64,000 nt of DNA from Pannonibacter phragmitetus DSM 14782 (GTDB taxonomy: Bacteria; Pseudomonadota; Alphaproteobacteria; Rhizobiales; Stappiaceae), in contig NZ_KB908224.1 in assembly GCF_000382365.1 (NCBI RefSeq), positions 62,001 through 126,000 of the forward strand, read 5' to 3'. Position 1 is the stretch's first letter; every line of letters begins with the position of its first letter. Below the pieces are notes generated by a model. It saw only the letters and a program-made list of their open reading frames with translations, was not told where the DNA came from and did not search any database. Positions 42,097-51,715 of the stretch are shown here, piece by piece. A program made the translations under genes and the position numbers.

Positions 42097-43994
42097 GCGC
42101 GCTTGCGCCGCCCGCGCTGGGGCACTGCGCCCACATTGGTGTCCTGGAACAGGTCGGCGAGTTGATCGGTCATGGCGCCGGCCAGTTCCTCCGCATCGAT
42201 GATGGTCACCGCGCGCGAATAATAGCGGGTCACGTCATGGCCGATGCCGATGGCGATCAGTTCCACGGGCGACCGGTTCTCGATTTCATCAATGACAAAC
42301 CGCAGGTGCCGCTCCAGATAGTTGCCCGGATTGACCGACAGGGTGCAGTCGTCCACGGGCGCGCCATCGGAAATCATCATCAGGATGCGGCGGTTTTCGG
42401 TCCGCGCCAGCAGGCGGCGGTGCGCCCAGTCCAGAGCCTCGCCGTCGATGTTTTCCTTGAGCAGGCCCTCGCGCATCATCAGGCCGAGATTGCGCCGTGC
42501 ACGCCGCCAGGGCGCGTCAGCCGACTTGTAGATGATGTGGCGCAGATCGTTGAGGCGGCCGGGCTGGGCGGGCTTTCCGGCGGCAAGCCAGGCCTCGCGG
42601 GACTGGCCGCCCTTCCAGGCCTTGGTGGTGAAGCCAAGGATTTCCACCTTCACGCCGCAGCGCTCCAGCGTGCGGGCGAGAATATCGGCACAGGCGGCAG
42701 CCACGGTGATCGGGCGGCCGCGCATGGAGCCGGAATTGTCGAGAAGCAGCGTCACCACCGTGTCGCGGAAATTGGTGTCGCGCTCCTGCTTGAAGGCGAG
42801 CGGCTGCATCGGATCCGTCACCGCGCGTGTCAGGCGGGCGGTGTCGAGGATGCCTTCCTCAAGATCGAAATCCCAGGAGCGGTTCTGCTGGGCCATCAGC
42901 TTGCGCTGCAGGCGGTTGGCAAGCCGGGCCACGGCGCTCTGCAGGTTGACGAGCTGCTTGTCGAGGAAGGCGCGCAGGCGGTCGAGCTCGGCCGCATCGC
43001 AAAGATCTTCCGCCGTCACCACCTCGTCGAAGCGGGGCGTATAGACCCGGTAATCGGAGACCGGGCGGTTGCTCAGCGGGGCTTCGCGGCGCTGGTTCTC
43101 GCCCGGCTCCTCCGCATCCGCATCGAGGTCTTCCTGATCCATTTCCATGGAATCGGATTCGGAGGCTTCGGTGTCGCCAGCCTCCATTTCCTCGCCGGTC
43201 ATCTCCGTTTCCTGCGGCATGCTTTCGTCGCCGCCGGTGTCTTCTTCCGCCTCGCCGCCGGTTTCCGCGTTGTCACTGTTGCCCTGATCGTCGCTTTCTT
43301 CGGGGTCGTCGTGATCGTCGTTCTCGTTTCCGGCCTCATCGGCCATGTCGAGCGCCTTCAGCACGTTGCGCATCTGGCCTGCAAAGGCAGCCTGATCCTC
43401 AAGCCGGGTGACGAGCCGGTCGAGATCGTTTCCGGCCTTTTGCTCGATCCAGCTGCGCCACATGTCGACAAGCTTGCCGGCGCTTGGCGGCGGCGGGGCG
43501 CCGGTCAGGCGCTCTCGGATCATCAGCGAAAGGGCATCGACCAGCGGCGCTTCCTCACGGCTGGTGACATCGGCAGAGCCAAGGCGGACGTATTTGTCGT
43601 CCAGCATGGCAGCGAGGTTGCTGGCAACGCCGGGCATGCGGGCCGCGCCCACCGCCTCGCAGCGGGCCTGCTCGACCGCATCATAGATCTGCCGCGCATC
43701 GGGGGCCTTCGGCGCGTGGCGCTGATGCACCTTCACGTCGTGGCAGGCCATGCGCAGGGCCATGGAATCACCCAGTCCGCGGGTGATCGTCAGCTCCCGC
43801 AAGCCCGGCTTGCGGGCCGGTTCGGGCAGGCGCGCCGCATTGGGGGCAAGGCCCGGGCGGTCACCGGAGAAGATGACCTCCAGTTCCGGATTGCCCGCAA
43901 TGGCACGCATGGTGCCGGTGAGGGCCTGCTTGAAGGGCTCGGTGGGCGACTGCCCCTTGCCCCCGGCTCCGCTGTTGCTGCCCGGACCTGCCAT
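42093..43994 (-). CDS. cobT: Cobaltochelatase subunit CobT
   Basis: A 633-residue subunit of the ATP-dependent aerobic cobalt chelatase CobNST of B12 synthesis. The N-terminal CobT domain spans about 1-220. A highly acidic linker (about 220-310, rich in D/E with [11 protein letters not shown]) follows. The C-terminal von Willebrand A domain (about 400-633) contains the MIDAS motif [13 protein letters not shown]. It forms a ring chaperone with CobS that drives cobalt into hydrogenobyrinic acid a,c-diamide bound to CobN; cobN is not in this window. It lies 4 bp after cobS. B12 is needed by the ecm product at 63 kb. Confidence 0.97.
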   Translation of the reverse strand: MAGPGSNSGAGGKGQSPTEPFKQALTGTMRAIAGNPELEVIFSGDRPGLAPNAARLPEPARKPGLRELTITRGLGDSMALRMACHDVKVHQRHAPKAPDARQIYDAVEQARCEAVGAARMPGVASNLAAMLDDKYVRLGSADVTSREEAPLVDALSLMIRERLTGAPPPPSAGKLVDMWRSWIEQKAGNDLDRLVTRLEDQAAFAGQMRNVLKALDMADEAGNENDDHDDPEESDDQGNSDNAETGGEAEEDTGGDESMPQETEMTGEEMEAGDTEASESDSMEMDQEDLDADAEEPGENQRREAPLSNRPVSDYRVYTPRFDEVVTAEDLCDAAELDRLRAFLDKQLVNLQSAVARLANRLQRKLMAQQNRSWDFDLEEGILDTARLTRAVTDPMQPLAFKQERDTNFRDTVVTLLLDNSGSMRGRPITVAAACADILARTLERCGVKVEILGFTTKAWKGGQSREAWLAAGKPAQPGRLNDLRHIIYKSADAPWRRARRNLGLMMREGLLKENIDGEALDWAHRRLLARTENRRILMMISDGAPVDDCTLSVNPGNYLERHLRFVIDEIENRSPVELIAIGIGHDVTRYYSRAVTIIDAEELAGAMTDQLADLFQDTNVGAVPQRGRRKRA

Positions 43995-43998
43995 TGCC

Positions 43999-44985
43999 TC
44001 AGCTCATGACCATGTTGATGGAGGATTCCGGCAGCTCTTCGCCGAAGCAGCGCTGATAGAACTCGCTCACCAGCGTGCGCTCGGTCTCGTCGCACTTGTT
44101 GAGGAAGGTCAGGCGGAAGGAGAAGCCGACGTCGCCGAAGATCTCGCAGTTCTCGGCCCAGGTGATGACCGTACGCGGGCTCATCACGGTGGACAGGTCG
44201 CCGTTGACGAAGGCGCTGCGGGTCATGTCGGCAAGGCGGACCATGCGCGACACGGTGTTGCGGCCTTCCGCGCCCTGGAAGTGCTTGGCCTTGGCCAGAA
44301 CGATCTCCACCTCGTTGTCATGCGGCAGATAGTTCAGGGTCGTCACGATGGACCAGCGGTCCATCTGTGCCTGATTGAGCTGCTGCGTGCCGTGGTAGAG
44401 GCCGGAGGTATCGCCAAGGCCGATGGTGTTGGCAGTGGCGAAGAGGCGGAAATAGGGGTGCGGGCGCAGGACGCGGTTCTGGTCGAGCAGCGTCAGGCGG
44501 CCGGAGGATTCCAGCACGCGCTGGATCACGAACATCACGTCCGGGCGGCCGGCGTCATATTCGTCGAACACGAGGGCGACGTTGTTCTGGTAGGCCCAGG
44601 GCAGGATGCCATCGCGGAATTCGGTCACCTGCTTGCCGTCACGCAGCACGATGGCGTCCTTGCCGATGAGGTCGATACGGCTGATGTGGCTGTCGAGGTT
44701 GACGCGCACGCAAGGCCAGTTGAGGCGGGCAGCGACCTGCTCGATGTGGGTCGACTTGCCGGTGCCGTGGTAGCCGGTCACCATCACGCGGCGGTTGCGG
44801 GCAAAGCCGGCGAGGATCGCAAGGGTTGTCACGCGGTCGAACAGGTAGTCCGGATCAGCTTCCGGCACATATTCGTTGGCCGTCTTGTAGGCCGGCACGC
44901 GCAGGCTGCTCTGGAAGCCGAAGACTTCCTCGACGGAGATTTCGGTGTCAGGCTTGTTGTCAGCCACAGTCTTCGTATCAGTCAT
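43999..44985 (-). CDS. cobS: Cobaltochelatase subunit CobS
   Basis: A 328-residue AAA+ ATPase of the cobaltochelatase. Walker [10 protein letters not shown] is near residue 70-78, Walker [11 protein letters not shown] near 138-147, and the sensor region [13 protein letters not shown] near 182. The N-terminal [17 protein letters not shown] is typical. A good GGAGG site precedes ATG 44985. It is followed after 4 bp by cobT and preceded by a J-domain gene on the same strand; this order is common in Rhizobiales. Confidence 0.97.
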   Translation of the reverse strand: MTDTKTVADNKPDTEISVEEVFGFQSSLRVPAYKTANEYVPEADPDYLFDRVTTLAILAGFARNRRVMVTGYHGTGKSTHIEQVAARLNWPCVRVNLDSHISRIDLIGKDAIVLRDGKQVTEFRDGILPWAYQNNVALVFDEYDAGRPDVMFVIQRVLESSGRLTLLDQNRVLRPHPYFRLFATANTIGLGDTSGLYHGTQQLNQAQMDRWSIVTTLNYLPHDNEVEIVLAKAKHFQGAEGRNTVSRMVRLADMTRSAFVNGDLSTVMSPRTVITWAENCEIFGDVGFSFRLTFLNKCDETERTLVSEFYQRCFGEELPESSINMVMS

Positions 44986-45051
44986 CGGTCCTCCGCTGCC
45001 ACGGCCGGGCCGGGGTCAGGGTCGTTGGGGGGATGCCCGCGGAATGGCGGG

Positions 45052-45642
45052 CTAACAGAAACCGGCTTTCTTCAGGACGTTGTAGGCCTGAATGATTTCC
45101 CGCAGGCGGTCCTCGGAAGAACGATCCCCGCCATTGGCATCCGGATGATGCAACTTCACCAATTCCTTGTAGCGCGCCTTGATTTCGTCTCCGCGTGCCT
45201 CTCCGGGAAGATTGAGCACATCAAAGGACCGCTTTTCAAGGGCCAGTAGCTTTCTTGCGCGCGACACATGTTCGGCATTTTGCCGCGCATGGGCGCGCTG
45301 GCGGCCCGTGGCCCTCGGATCGAACCCGTCCGGTCCGTCCGCCGCCTGCCGGTTGACGCCCATTTTCCACGTGGGACGGTGGCCGGTGAGCGAATCCTTC
45401 TGATAGGCGCGCACCGCATCGTCGCTCATGCCGGAGAAATAATTGTAGGACTTGTTGTACTCGCGCACATGGTCGACGCAGAAATTGAAGAACATGCCTT
45501 CCCTGTCGCGGCCTTGCGGCGCGCGGTGGGTTCCGGGGCGGTTGCACCCCGGGAACTGGCAAGTGGGATAGGTGTCCTCTTCGAGCCGGTCCCTGTCCGG
45601 CTTCACGCGTATGCGGTCGAAGATTTTGGAATCCAGTTTCAT
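45052..45642 (-). CDS. J-domain (DnaJ-like) protein upstream of cobS
   Basis: A 196-residue protein with an N-terminal CxxPGC-type segment (YPTCQFPGCNRPGTHRAPQG) and a C-terminal J-domain (about 130-195) with the essential HPD tripeptide in ELVKLHHPDANGGDRSS. It lacks the G/F and zinc domains of DnaJ, so it should be a specialised DnaK partner. It is upstream of cobS by 66 bp on the same strand. A role in assembling or remodelling CobST is possible by context only. Confidence 0.9.
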   Translation of the reverse strand: MKLDSKIFDRIRVKPDRDRLEEDTYPTCQFPGCNRPGTHRAPQGRDREGMFFNFCVDHVREYNKSYNYFSGMSDDAVRAYQKDSLTGHRPTWKMGVNRQAADGPDGFDPRATGRQRAHARQNAEHVSRARKLLALEKRSFDVLNLPGEARGDEIKARYKELVKLHHPDANGGDRSSEDRLREIIQAYNVLKKAGFC

Positions 45643-45786
45643 GCGGCGATTATGGACAGGGCTTGTGCCCGGAACAAGGTTGACCCGGACAATAAAGGGG
45701 AGGAATGAGTATCGGGACAGGCCTTGCGGTCCGGCACGTGGTGCCGGTGCCACAGGGCATGAAGCCCATAACTCACACGGGATGCC

Positions 45787-46092
45787 ATGAGTATCAAGAC
45801 CCGCATGGCCGAAAGGCTGACTTCGATCTTTTCCCCCGCTGCGCTGGAGGTTCTGGACGAATCGGACCGGCACAAGGGGCACGGCGGATGGCGGGAGGGC
45901 GGAGAGACCCATTTCCGCATCCGTATCGTGGCCGAGGCTTTCTTCGGGATGAGCCGCGTGGCCCGTCACCGCGCCATAAACGATGCGGCTGCGGAGTTCT
46001 TCGCCGAAGGGCTGCATGCGCTCGCCATCGAGGCGCGCACGCCGGATGAACCGGACCCGCGCGCCCGTCAGGTCAGCCAGCCGGCCGGCTGA
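45787..46092 (+). CDS. BolA family protein
   Basis: A 101-residue BolA protein, a small alpha/beta fold that binds monothiol glutaredoxin with a shared iron-sulfur cluster and takes part in iron-sulfur trafficking. The family's DESDRHKGHGG and the ETHFRIRIVAEAFFGMSRVARHR-type core are visible (about residues 24-62), with the invariant His of the RHR motif. It is divergent from the J-domain gene and converges on the CorC-type gene with 3 bases between. Confidence 0.93.
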   Translation: MSIKTRMAERLTSIFSPAALEVLDESDRHKGHGGWREGGETHFRIRIVAEAFFGMSRVARHRAINDAAAEFFAEGLHALAIEARTPDEPDPRARQVSQPAG

Positions 46093-46095
46093 CGT

Positions 46096-47430
46096 CTAGC
46101 GTGTTCCGCTGTCGGAGGAGGGCTGCGCTTCCCGCTTCTGCGGCGCGGGGCGCTGGTCCTTGGCTGACAGCGGCATGACGCGCAGACGGGTGATGCGGTT
46201 CTTTTCCCGCCGCAGCACCGTGAAGCGGAAGCCGTGGAAGGTGAAGATCTGGCGCTCTTCCGGGATCATCCGCGCTTCATGGATGACAAGCCCGGCGATG
46301 GTTGTCGCCTCGTCATCGGGCAGGGCCCAGTCGTTGGCGCGGTTGAGGTCGCGGATCGGCACCGAGCCGTCGACGATGACAGAACCGTCCGCCTGCGGGC
46401 GCACGCCGCTCAGCTCGACATCGTGCTCATCGGCAATTTCTCCGACGATTTCCTCGATGATGTCTTCCAGCGTGACGATACCCATCACCTCGCCATACTC
46501 GTCGATAACGAAGGCGAAGTGGGATTTCCGCTTCAGGAAGGCGTTGAGCTGGTCCTGCAGGCTTGTTGTGTCCGGCACGAACCAGGGCGGCGTGGCGATT
46601 TTCATCACGTCCATTTTGGAGAAATCGCCGTCGGCAGCTTTCAGGGCGCGCAGCAGATCCTTGGCATGCAGCACGCCGACGAAGTTGTCGCTCTCTCCGC
46701 GCCACAGCGGCATGCGGGTGTAGGGCGCGGCCAGTGCCGCATCGACGATCTTGGATACATCCTCGTCGACATTCAGGGCCATCATGCTCGTGCGGTGGAC
46801 CATGACGTCGGAGACTTCCAGCTCGGCAAGGTCGAGAAGGCCGCCCAGCCGGTCGCGGTCGGCCTTCACCAGCCCGCCCTCCAGGTGCTGCAGGTCCACG
46901 GCACCACGCAGTTCCTCATGAGCGGAGAGGATCGAGGCATTGTCATCCACCCGGATGCCGATGGCCCGCATCAGCAGCCGGACGATGACTTCGATGCCCA
47001 TGACGACCGGGCCGAAGATGGCAACGATGATCCGCACCGGCCGGGCTACGGCCAGAGCGAAACGGTCCGGGTTGGAGATGGCCCAGGTCTTGGGCATCAC
47101 CTCGGACAGCACGACCACGAGCACGGTCATCACCAGTGTCGCCAGCGCCACACCCGCCTCGCCGAAAAGGCTGAGGAACAGGCTTGTGGCGAGCGACGAC
47201 GCCAGAATGTTGACGATGTTGTTGCCCAGCAGCAGGGCGCCGATGAGGCGTTCCCGTGCGGCGATCAGCTTGCCAACGATGCCAGCGCGGCTGTCGCCCG
47301 CCTTTTCCATCTGGTGAATGCGGGCGCGGGAGGCAGCCGTCAGAGCCGTTTCGGAGCCGGAGAAAAAGCCGGACAGAACGAGCAGGCACAGGATCGCGCC
47401 GCCGGTGAACCAGAGGGTGGTGTCGTTCAT
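46096..47430 (-). CDS. HlyC/CorC-type CNNM transporter
   Basis: A 444-residue membrane protein. The CNNM (DUF21) transmembrane domain is at about 1-190 and contains SGFFSGSETALTAASRARI; two CBS domains follow at about 205-330 (HRTSMMALNVDEDVS and MKIATPPWFVPDTTSLQ regions). A C-terminal CorC_HlyC domain completes it. Such proteins are linked to magnesium or cobalt homeostasis. It overlaps aroB by 4 bases, so it belongs to the aroK-aroB-corC run. Confidence 0.92.
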   Translation of the reverse strand: MNDTTLWFTGGAILCLLVLSGFFSGSETALTAASRARIHQMEKAGDSRAGIVGKLIAARERLIGALLLGNNIVNILASSLATSLFLSLFGEAGVALATLVMTVLVVVLSEVMPKTWAISNPDRFALAVARPVRIIVAIFGPVVMGIEVIVRLLMRAIGIRVDDNASILSAHEELRGAVDLQHLEGGLVKADRDRLGGLLDLAELEVSDVMVHRTSMMALNVDEDVSKIVDAALAAPYTRMPLWRGESDNFVGVLHAKDLLRALKAADGDFSKMDVMKIATPPWFVPDTTSLQDQLNAFLKRKSHFAFVIDEYGEVMGIVTLEDIIEEIVGEIADEHDVELSGVRPQADGSVIVDGSVPIRDLNRANDWALPDDEATTIAGLVIHEARMIPEERQIFTFHGFRFTVLRREKNRITRLRVMPLSAKDQRPAPQKREAQPSSDSGTR

Positions 47431-48563
47431 CGGGTTAGTTTCTCCTTCAGGAATTCAAGCACGGCGGCCGTGTCTACGCCCTTTTCCACGAAGGCCTGTC
47501 CGATGCCCCGGGTCAGGATGAAGGTGAGCGCGCCGCGGCTGACCTTCTTGTCCTGAGCGATGCTGTCAAGGAGGGTTTCGGCCGGTGGCAGCTGGCCGGG
47601 GATCTGATGCATGCGGACGGGCAGGCCCACCTTGACCAGGTGGGCTTCGACCCGCTCCACATCCGCTTGCGGCAGCAGGCCGAGGCGGGCGGAGAATTCA
47701 TGTGCCAGCATCATGCCGATGGACACGCCTTCGCCGTGGACGAGCCGGGTGCCGTCATATTCGACCGCTGATTCCAGCGCATGGCCGAAGGTATGGCCAA
47801 GGTTCAGCAGCGCCCGCTGGCCGCTTTCCCGCTCGTCGGCGCCGACAACGGCTGCCTTGGCTGCGCAGGAGCGCGCCACCGCTTCCTCACGGGCGGAGGT
47901 GCCGTCGAAGATGCCTTTCCAGTTGAGGTCGAGCCATTCGAAGAAGTCCGCGTCGCCCAGAAGGCCGTATTTCACCACTTCGGCATAGCCGGCACGGAAT
48001 TCGCGGTCCGAAAGCGTGTCGAGAATGGCCGTATCCGCCAGCACAAGGGCCGGCTGGTGGAAGGCGCCGATCAGGTTCTTGCCATGGCGGGAGTTGATGC
48101 CCGTCTTGCCGCCGACGGAGGAATCCACCTGGGACAGCAGAGTGGTCGGCATCTGGATGAAGGTCATGCCCCGGCGCACGGAAGCCGAAACGAAACCTGC
48201 CAGATCCCCCACGACGCCGCCGCCAAAGGCGAGAACCGCGTCGCCGCGCTCCAGCCGCGCGGCCAGAACCTCGTCGCACAGGCGCTCGAACTGGGCATAG
48301 CATTTGGTCTGCTCGCCCGGCGGCACGGTGATGACCGTGTGCTTCAGCCCGGCAGTCTTCAGGCTGGCCGACAGGGCAGGCAGATGGGTGCGGGCGACGG
48401 TTTCGTCGGTGATGACGGCGAGCCTTGCGCCTGGCATGAGGGCTGCAATGCGCGCACCGGCGCTCGTCAGCACATCGCGGCCGATGACGATGCCGTAGGA
48501 GCGCTCGCCCAGGTTCACCGGCACGGTTACCGGCTCTGCCGCAGTCTCAAGTCTGTCAGCCAT
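47427..48563 (-). CDS. aroB: 3-dehydroquinate synthase
   Basis: A 378-residue shikimate-pathway enzyme that converts DAHP to 3-dehydroquinate using NAD and a divalent metal. The NAD-binding GGGVVGDLAGFVSASVRRG, the KTGINSRHGKNLIGAFHQP segment, and the metal histidines in LNLGHTFGHALE and HGEGVSIGM are in order. It overlaps aroK by 8 bases and the CorC-type gene by 4, giving a tight operon. The aroK-aroB order is the usual one in alphaproteobacteria. Confidence 0.97.
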   Translation of the reverse strand: MADRLETAAEPVTVPVNLGERSYGIVIGRDVLTSAGARIAALMPGARLAVITDETVARTHLPALSASLKTAGLKHTVITVPPGEQTKCYAQFERLCDEVLAARLERGDAVLAFGGGVVGDLAGFVSASVRRGMTFIQMPTTLLSQVDSSVGGKTGINSRHGKNLIGAFHQPALVLADTAILDTLSDREFRAGYAEVVKYGLLGDADFFEWLDLNWKGIFDGTSAREEAVARSCAAKAAVVGADERESGQRALLNLGHTFGHALESAVEYDGTRLVHGEGVSIGMMLAHEFSARLGLLPQADVERVEAHLVKVGLPVRMHQIPGQLPPAETLLDSIAQDKKVSRGALTFILTRGIGQAFVEKGVDTAAVLEFLKEKLTR

Positions 48564-49203
48564 TTTGGCCCTCTTCGCTGTTCGTCCCGCCTGTGCGCAG
48601 GTTCAGATGGCTTTCGACAGCCGAAATCACGTCTTCCATCACCACTTCATGCGGCACTTCCCGGGACCAGACGGTGCTGTCGGCGAGGGCATAGACGGGC
48701 TCGCGCTTTTCCAGAAGCTGGCGCATGGTGCCTTCCGGATCGGCATTTTGCAGCAGCGGCCGCGTCGGGCGCTTGCGGACCCTCACCATCACGGTGGCAA
48801 GGTCGGCGCGCAGCCACACGGACAGGCCATGGGCCTTGATCGCGTTGCGGGTCGCCTCGCTCATGAAGGCGCCGCCACCGGTGGCAAGCACCTGCGGACC
48901 CTGCTGCAGCAGGCGGGCGATCACCTTTTCCTCGCCGCGGCGGAATTCCGGCTCGCCGTGCAGGGCGAAAATTTCGGAGATCGTCATGTTGGCTGCCGTT
49001 TCGATCTCGGTATCGGCATCAACGAAATCAAGGCCCAGGCGTTGGGCAAGGCGGCGCCCGACGCTGGATTTGCCGCAGCCCATGATGCCGACAAGCACGA
49101 TTGAGCGGTTTCCAAGGGCGGTGACGATCCGGGCCGCACGTGCGTCCTTCACCTGTGTGCCCGATGCGGCTGCGTTCACCTTGGCCCTCCCTGAACGGTT
49201 CAT
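48556..49203 (-). CDS. aroK: Shikimate kinase
   Basis: A 215-residue kinase producing shikimate-3-phosphate. Walker A GIMGCGKSSVGRRLAQRLG, the shikimate-binding DADTEIE and the RRGEEKVIARLL / LATGGGAF motifs, then the lid RKRPTRPLL, are present. A 35-residue N-terminal extension precedes the kinase fold. ATG 49203 was chosen; an upstream TTG at 49230 lacks a ribosome-binding site. It is the first gene of the run into aroB and is divergent from the small gene before xerD. Confidence 0.96.
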   Translation of the reverse strand: MNRSGRAKVNAAASGTQVKDARAARIVTALGNRSIVLVGIMGCGKSSVGRRLAQRLGLDFVDADTEIETAANMTISEIFALHGEPEFRRGEEKVIARLLQQGPQVLATGGGAFMSEATRNAIKAHGLSVWLRADLATVMVRVRKRPTRPLLQNADPEGTMRQLLEKREPVYALADSTVWSREVPHEVVMEDVISAVESHLNLRTGGTNSEEGQNG

Positions 49204-49323
49204 GAAGCGCCTTTTAACATATTCCGGCAAAAAACAAGCGGCTTGCTCGGGGCTCGTGTCTGCCGCACAAAGAAAGCTGCGCAGACTGCCGATTCTCCTT
49301 GCTGTTTCTCCGGGAATTTTGCC

Positions 49324-49467
49324 GTGCCGACCTTGACCCGCCTGATCCTGGTTCTGGCCCTTCTGGGGGCAACGGGCTATGGCATCGTCTTTTCACTGGC
49401 GAATTTTGTCCATCCGAGCGAGCGGGAGATCACCGTGCGGGTGCAGAAGGATGGCTTTGCCCGCTGA
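49324..49467 (+). CDS. Small single-helix membrane protein upstream of xerD
   Basis: A 47-residue protein starting at GTG 49324: one membrane helix (about residues 5-27, [19 protein letters not shown]) and a short charged tail ending [10 protein letters not shown]. The length, the N-in/C-out look and its place between divergent aroK and xerD match a small protein I have seen repeatedly in Rhizobiales at this junction, but it has no known function. The ribosome-binding site is weak, so the call is moderate. Confidence 0.6.
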   Translation: MPTLTRLILVLALLGATGYGIVFSLANFVHPSEREITVRVQKDGFAR

Positions 49468-49493
49468 CGGGCGGCCACAAGGGTGCAGCCAGC

Positions 49494-50435
49494 ATGAACA
49501 GCAGCATCGAAGCCTTTCTGGAAATGATCGCAGCCGAGCGGGGTGCGGCGCTCAACACGCTGGAAAGCTACCGGCGCGATCTGGAGGATTTTTCAGACTT
49601 TCTGGGCTCCACCGCGCCGCAGTCGGCGGGCCAGGACGATATCTCCGCCTATCTCGGCGATCTGGCAGGGCGCGGCTTTGCGCCGTCCTCGCAGGCGCGG
49701 CGGCTTTCTGCCCTGCGCCAGTATTTCAAGTTTCTGTATGCCGAAGGCATGCGCACGGACGATCCGACCCGCACGCAAGGGGCGCCGAAGCGCCGCCAGT
49801 CCCTGCCCAAGGTTCTCTCCGAAGACGAGGTGGACCGGCTGATCGAGGCCGCGCGCAGCTCTGCAGATACGGTACAGGCAGGGGACGATGAGGATGCGCA
49901 GACTGCCGCCAGCCGCCGCCTCAGGGCAGCCCGGCTCTACACGCTGCTCGAAGTGCTTTATGCCACGGGCCTGCGTGTGTCCGAACTGGTGGCCCTGCCG
50001 GTGAAGGCGGCGCTGCGCGATGCGCGGCTCATCGAAATCAAGGGCAAGGGCGGCAAGGAACGGCTCGTGCCGCTGAGCTCAAGGGCGCAGACGGCGATGA
50101 AGGATTATGTGGCCCTGCGCACAGGGGCAGGCGCCTTCATTGCCAGCCCCTGGCTGTTTCCCTCCTATGGTGAAAGCGGCCATTTCACCCGGCAGGCTTT
50201 TGCCCGCGACCTGAAGGCGCTGGCCGCCTCTATCGGTCTTGATGTGCAGAAGGTCTCGCCCCACGTGCTGCGCCATGCCTTCGCTTCGCATCTCCTGCAG
50301 AACGGTGCGGACCTGCGCGTGGTGCAGCAGCTGCTGGGCCATGCGGATATTTCCACAACGCAGATCTACACCCACGTCCTCGACGAGCGCCTGCAGGCCC
50401 TCGTCGAAGCCCATCATCCGCTGGCGAAGCGGTAG
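49494..50435 (+). CDS. xerD: Site-specific tyrosine recombinase XerD
   Basis: A 313-residue tyrosine recombinase that resolves chromosome dimers at dif with XerC. It has an N-terminal SAM-like domain (about 1-90, [19 protein letters not shown]) and a catalytic domain with all active-site residues: R in [11 protein letters not shown] in [10 protein letters not shown], HxxR in [13 protein letters not shown] in [10 protein letters not shown] and Y in IYTHV. Its place next to aroK-aroB, away from mobile genes, and its full length identify it as the housekeeping XerD rather than an integrase. Confidence 0.94.
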   Translation: MNSSIEAFLEMIAAERGAALNTLESYRRDLEDFSDFLGSTAPQSAGQDDISAYLGDLAGRGFAPSSQARRLSALRQYFKFLYAEGMRTDDPTRTQGAPKRRQSLPKVLSEDEVDRLIEAARSSADTVQAGDDEDAQTAASRRLRAARLYTLLEVLYATGLRVSELVALPVKAALRDARLIEIKGKGGKERLVPLSSRAQTAMKDYVALRTGAGAFIASPWLFPSYGESGHFTRQAFARDLKALAASIGLDVQKVSPHVLRHAFASHLLQNGADLRVVQQLLGHADISTTQIYTHVLDERLQALVEAHHPLAKR

Positions 50436-50444
50436 GGTTTCGAG

Positions 50445-51497
50445 TCACTTCGGCATCAAGGCCCAATAGTCGAAGTCCAGCACCACATTGTCCGCATAGA
50501 CGCCATCTGCCGTGGCATAGGGGAAGTCCGCGCAAGGGGTGTTTCTGGTGGCGACGAGCCGCAGGCGCAGCGCGCCCACATCCTCGCGGCCGTCGATCGC
50601 TGCCGCATCGATGACTTCCGACCAGGCATAGACCGTATCGCCTGCAAACAGCGGAGCTACGTGGCGCCCGGCATTGATGGCGGCGATGTGGAAGGCGGCG
50701 CCCAGTCCGTTGAAGGAAAGGGCGCGGGCCAGTGAAATCACGTGGCCGCCATAGATCAGCCGCTTGCCGAACCGGCCCTTGCCTTCGGTGTGCTGGTTGA
50801 AATGCACCTTGGCCGTGTTCTGGTAAAGCCGGGTGGCGAGCTGGTGCTCGGCCTCTTCCACCGTCATGCCGTCCACGTGGTCGATGCGTTCGCCGGGCAC
50901 ATAGTCCCCAAAGCGGAAGCGGCTGCCGGCCAGATCACTGTCCCAATTGGCCGTGTCGAGCAGCGGCACTGCATCGCCAAGAGCATCCGGCGCAATGCTC
51001 TCGGGCAGGGTCGGGACAACGGGCGCAGGCGCCGGATTGCCGGGGTCCCGCTTGTTGACCATGACCCAGCGCACGTAATCCAGAACCTCGGTGCCATCGG
51101 ATTTGTAGCCGGTGGAGCGGACATAGACGACGCCGGTCTTGCCGTTGGAGTTTTCCTTGAGGCCGATCACTTCCGACACGGCAGACAGGGTGTCGCCGGG
51201 ATAGACGGGGGCAAGGAAGCGCCCGCCCGCATAGCCGAGGTTGGCCACGGCATTGAGGGAAATGTCCGGCACCGTCTTGCCGAAGACAATGTGGAATGTC
51301 AGCAGGTCGTCGATGGGCGCGGCCGGATAGCCCAGTTCCTGCGCAAAGGCATTCGAACTTTGCACCGCAAAACGCGGGCCGTAGATGGCGGTGTAGAGCG
51401 CCACGTCACCGGCGGTCACCGTGCGCGGGGTTGCATGCCGGATCACCTGGCCGATCCGGAAGTCCTCGAAGAAATTGCCCGCGCTGGTCTTGCTCAC
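50445..51497 (-). CDS. mch: Mesaconyl-CoA hydratase (ethylmalonyl-CoA pathway)
   Basis: A 350-residue double MaoC/hotdog enzyme that interconverts mesaconyl-CoA and beta-methylmalyl-CoA in the ethylmalonyl-CoA pathway. The sequence closely follows the Rhodobacter Mch as I remember it: GNFFEDFRIGQVIRHATPRT, then FGKTVPDISLNAVANLGYAG, VDGMTVEEAEHQLATRLYQN and the LDFDYWALMPK end. The start is GTG 51497, set by GGGAGG 6 bases upstream; the frame continues further upstream without conservation. It is divergent from a carbonic anhydrase gene. Ccr and Ecm are encoded 3.7 and 11.6 kb away. Confidence 0.93.
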   Translation of the reverse strand: MSKTSAGNFFEDFRIGQVIRHATPRTVTAGDVALYTAIYGPRFAVQSSNAFAQELGYPAAPIDDLLTFHIVFGKTVPDISLNAVANLGYAGGRFLAPVYPGDTLSAVSEVIGLKENSNGKTGVVYVRSTGYKSDGTEVLDYVRWVMVNKRDPGNPAPAPVVPTLPESIAPDALGDAVPLLDTANWDSDLAGSRFRFGDYVPGERIDHVDGMTVEEAEHQLATRLYQNTAKVHFNQHTEGKGRFGKRLIYGGHVISLARALSFNGLGAAFHIAAINAGRHVAPLFAGDTVYAWSEVIDAAAIDGREDVGALRLRLVATRNTPCADFPYATADGVYADNVVLDFDYWALMPK

Positions 51498-51715
51498 GTC
51501 CCGCCTCCCAAATCGTTGCATCTGCAGATGATTAAGACCGCTGCCCGGCTCCGGGGCAAGGGGAACCTTGGTTGAAGGCTTTGGGACAAGCTGGCGCAGG
51601 GCAGGACAGGCGCGGGGGAGGGCAGGCGCGGGGTTGGCGGCAGCGTCCCCTGCCTTTATAACCGCCTTCCGCGCCGCATACTGGGGCCTGCCGGATGGCA
51701 AGGAGCATGACTGAC

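Noticed and set aside
49494-50435. Tyrosine recombinase considered as the integrase of a mobile element
   Set aside because: Full-length XerD motif pattern, normal composition, and the standard chromosomal neighbourhood aroK-aroB; no element borders nearby.
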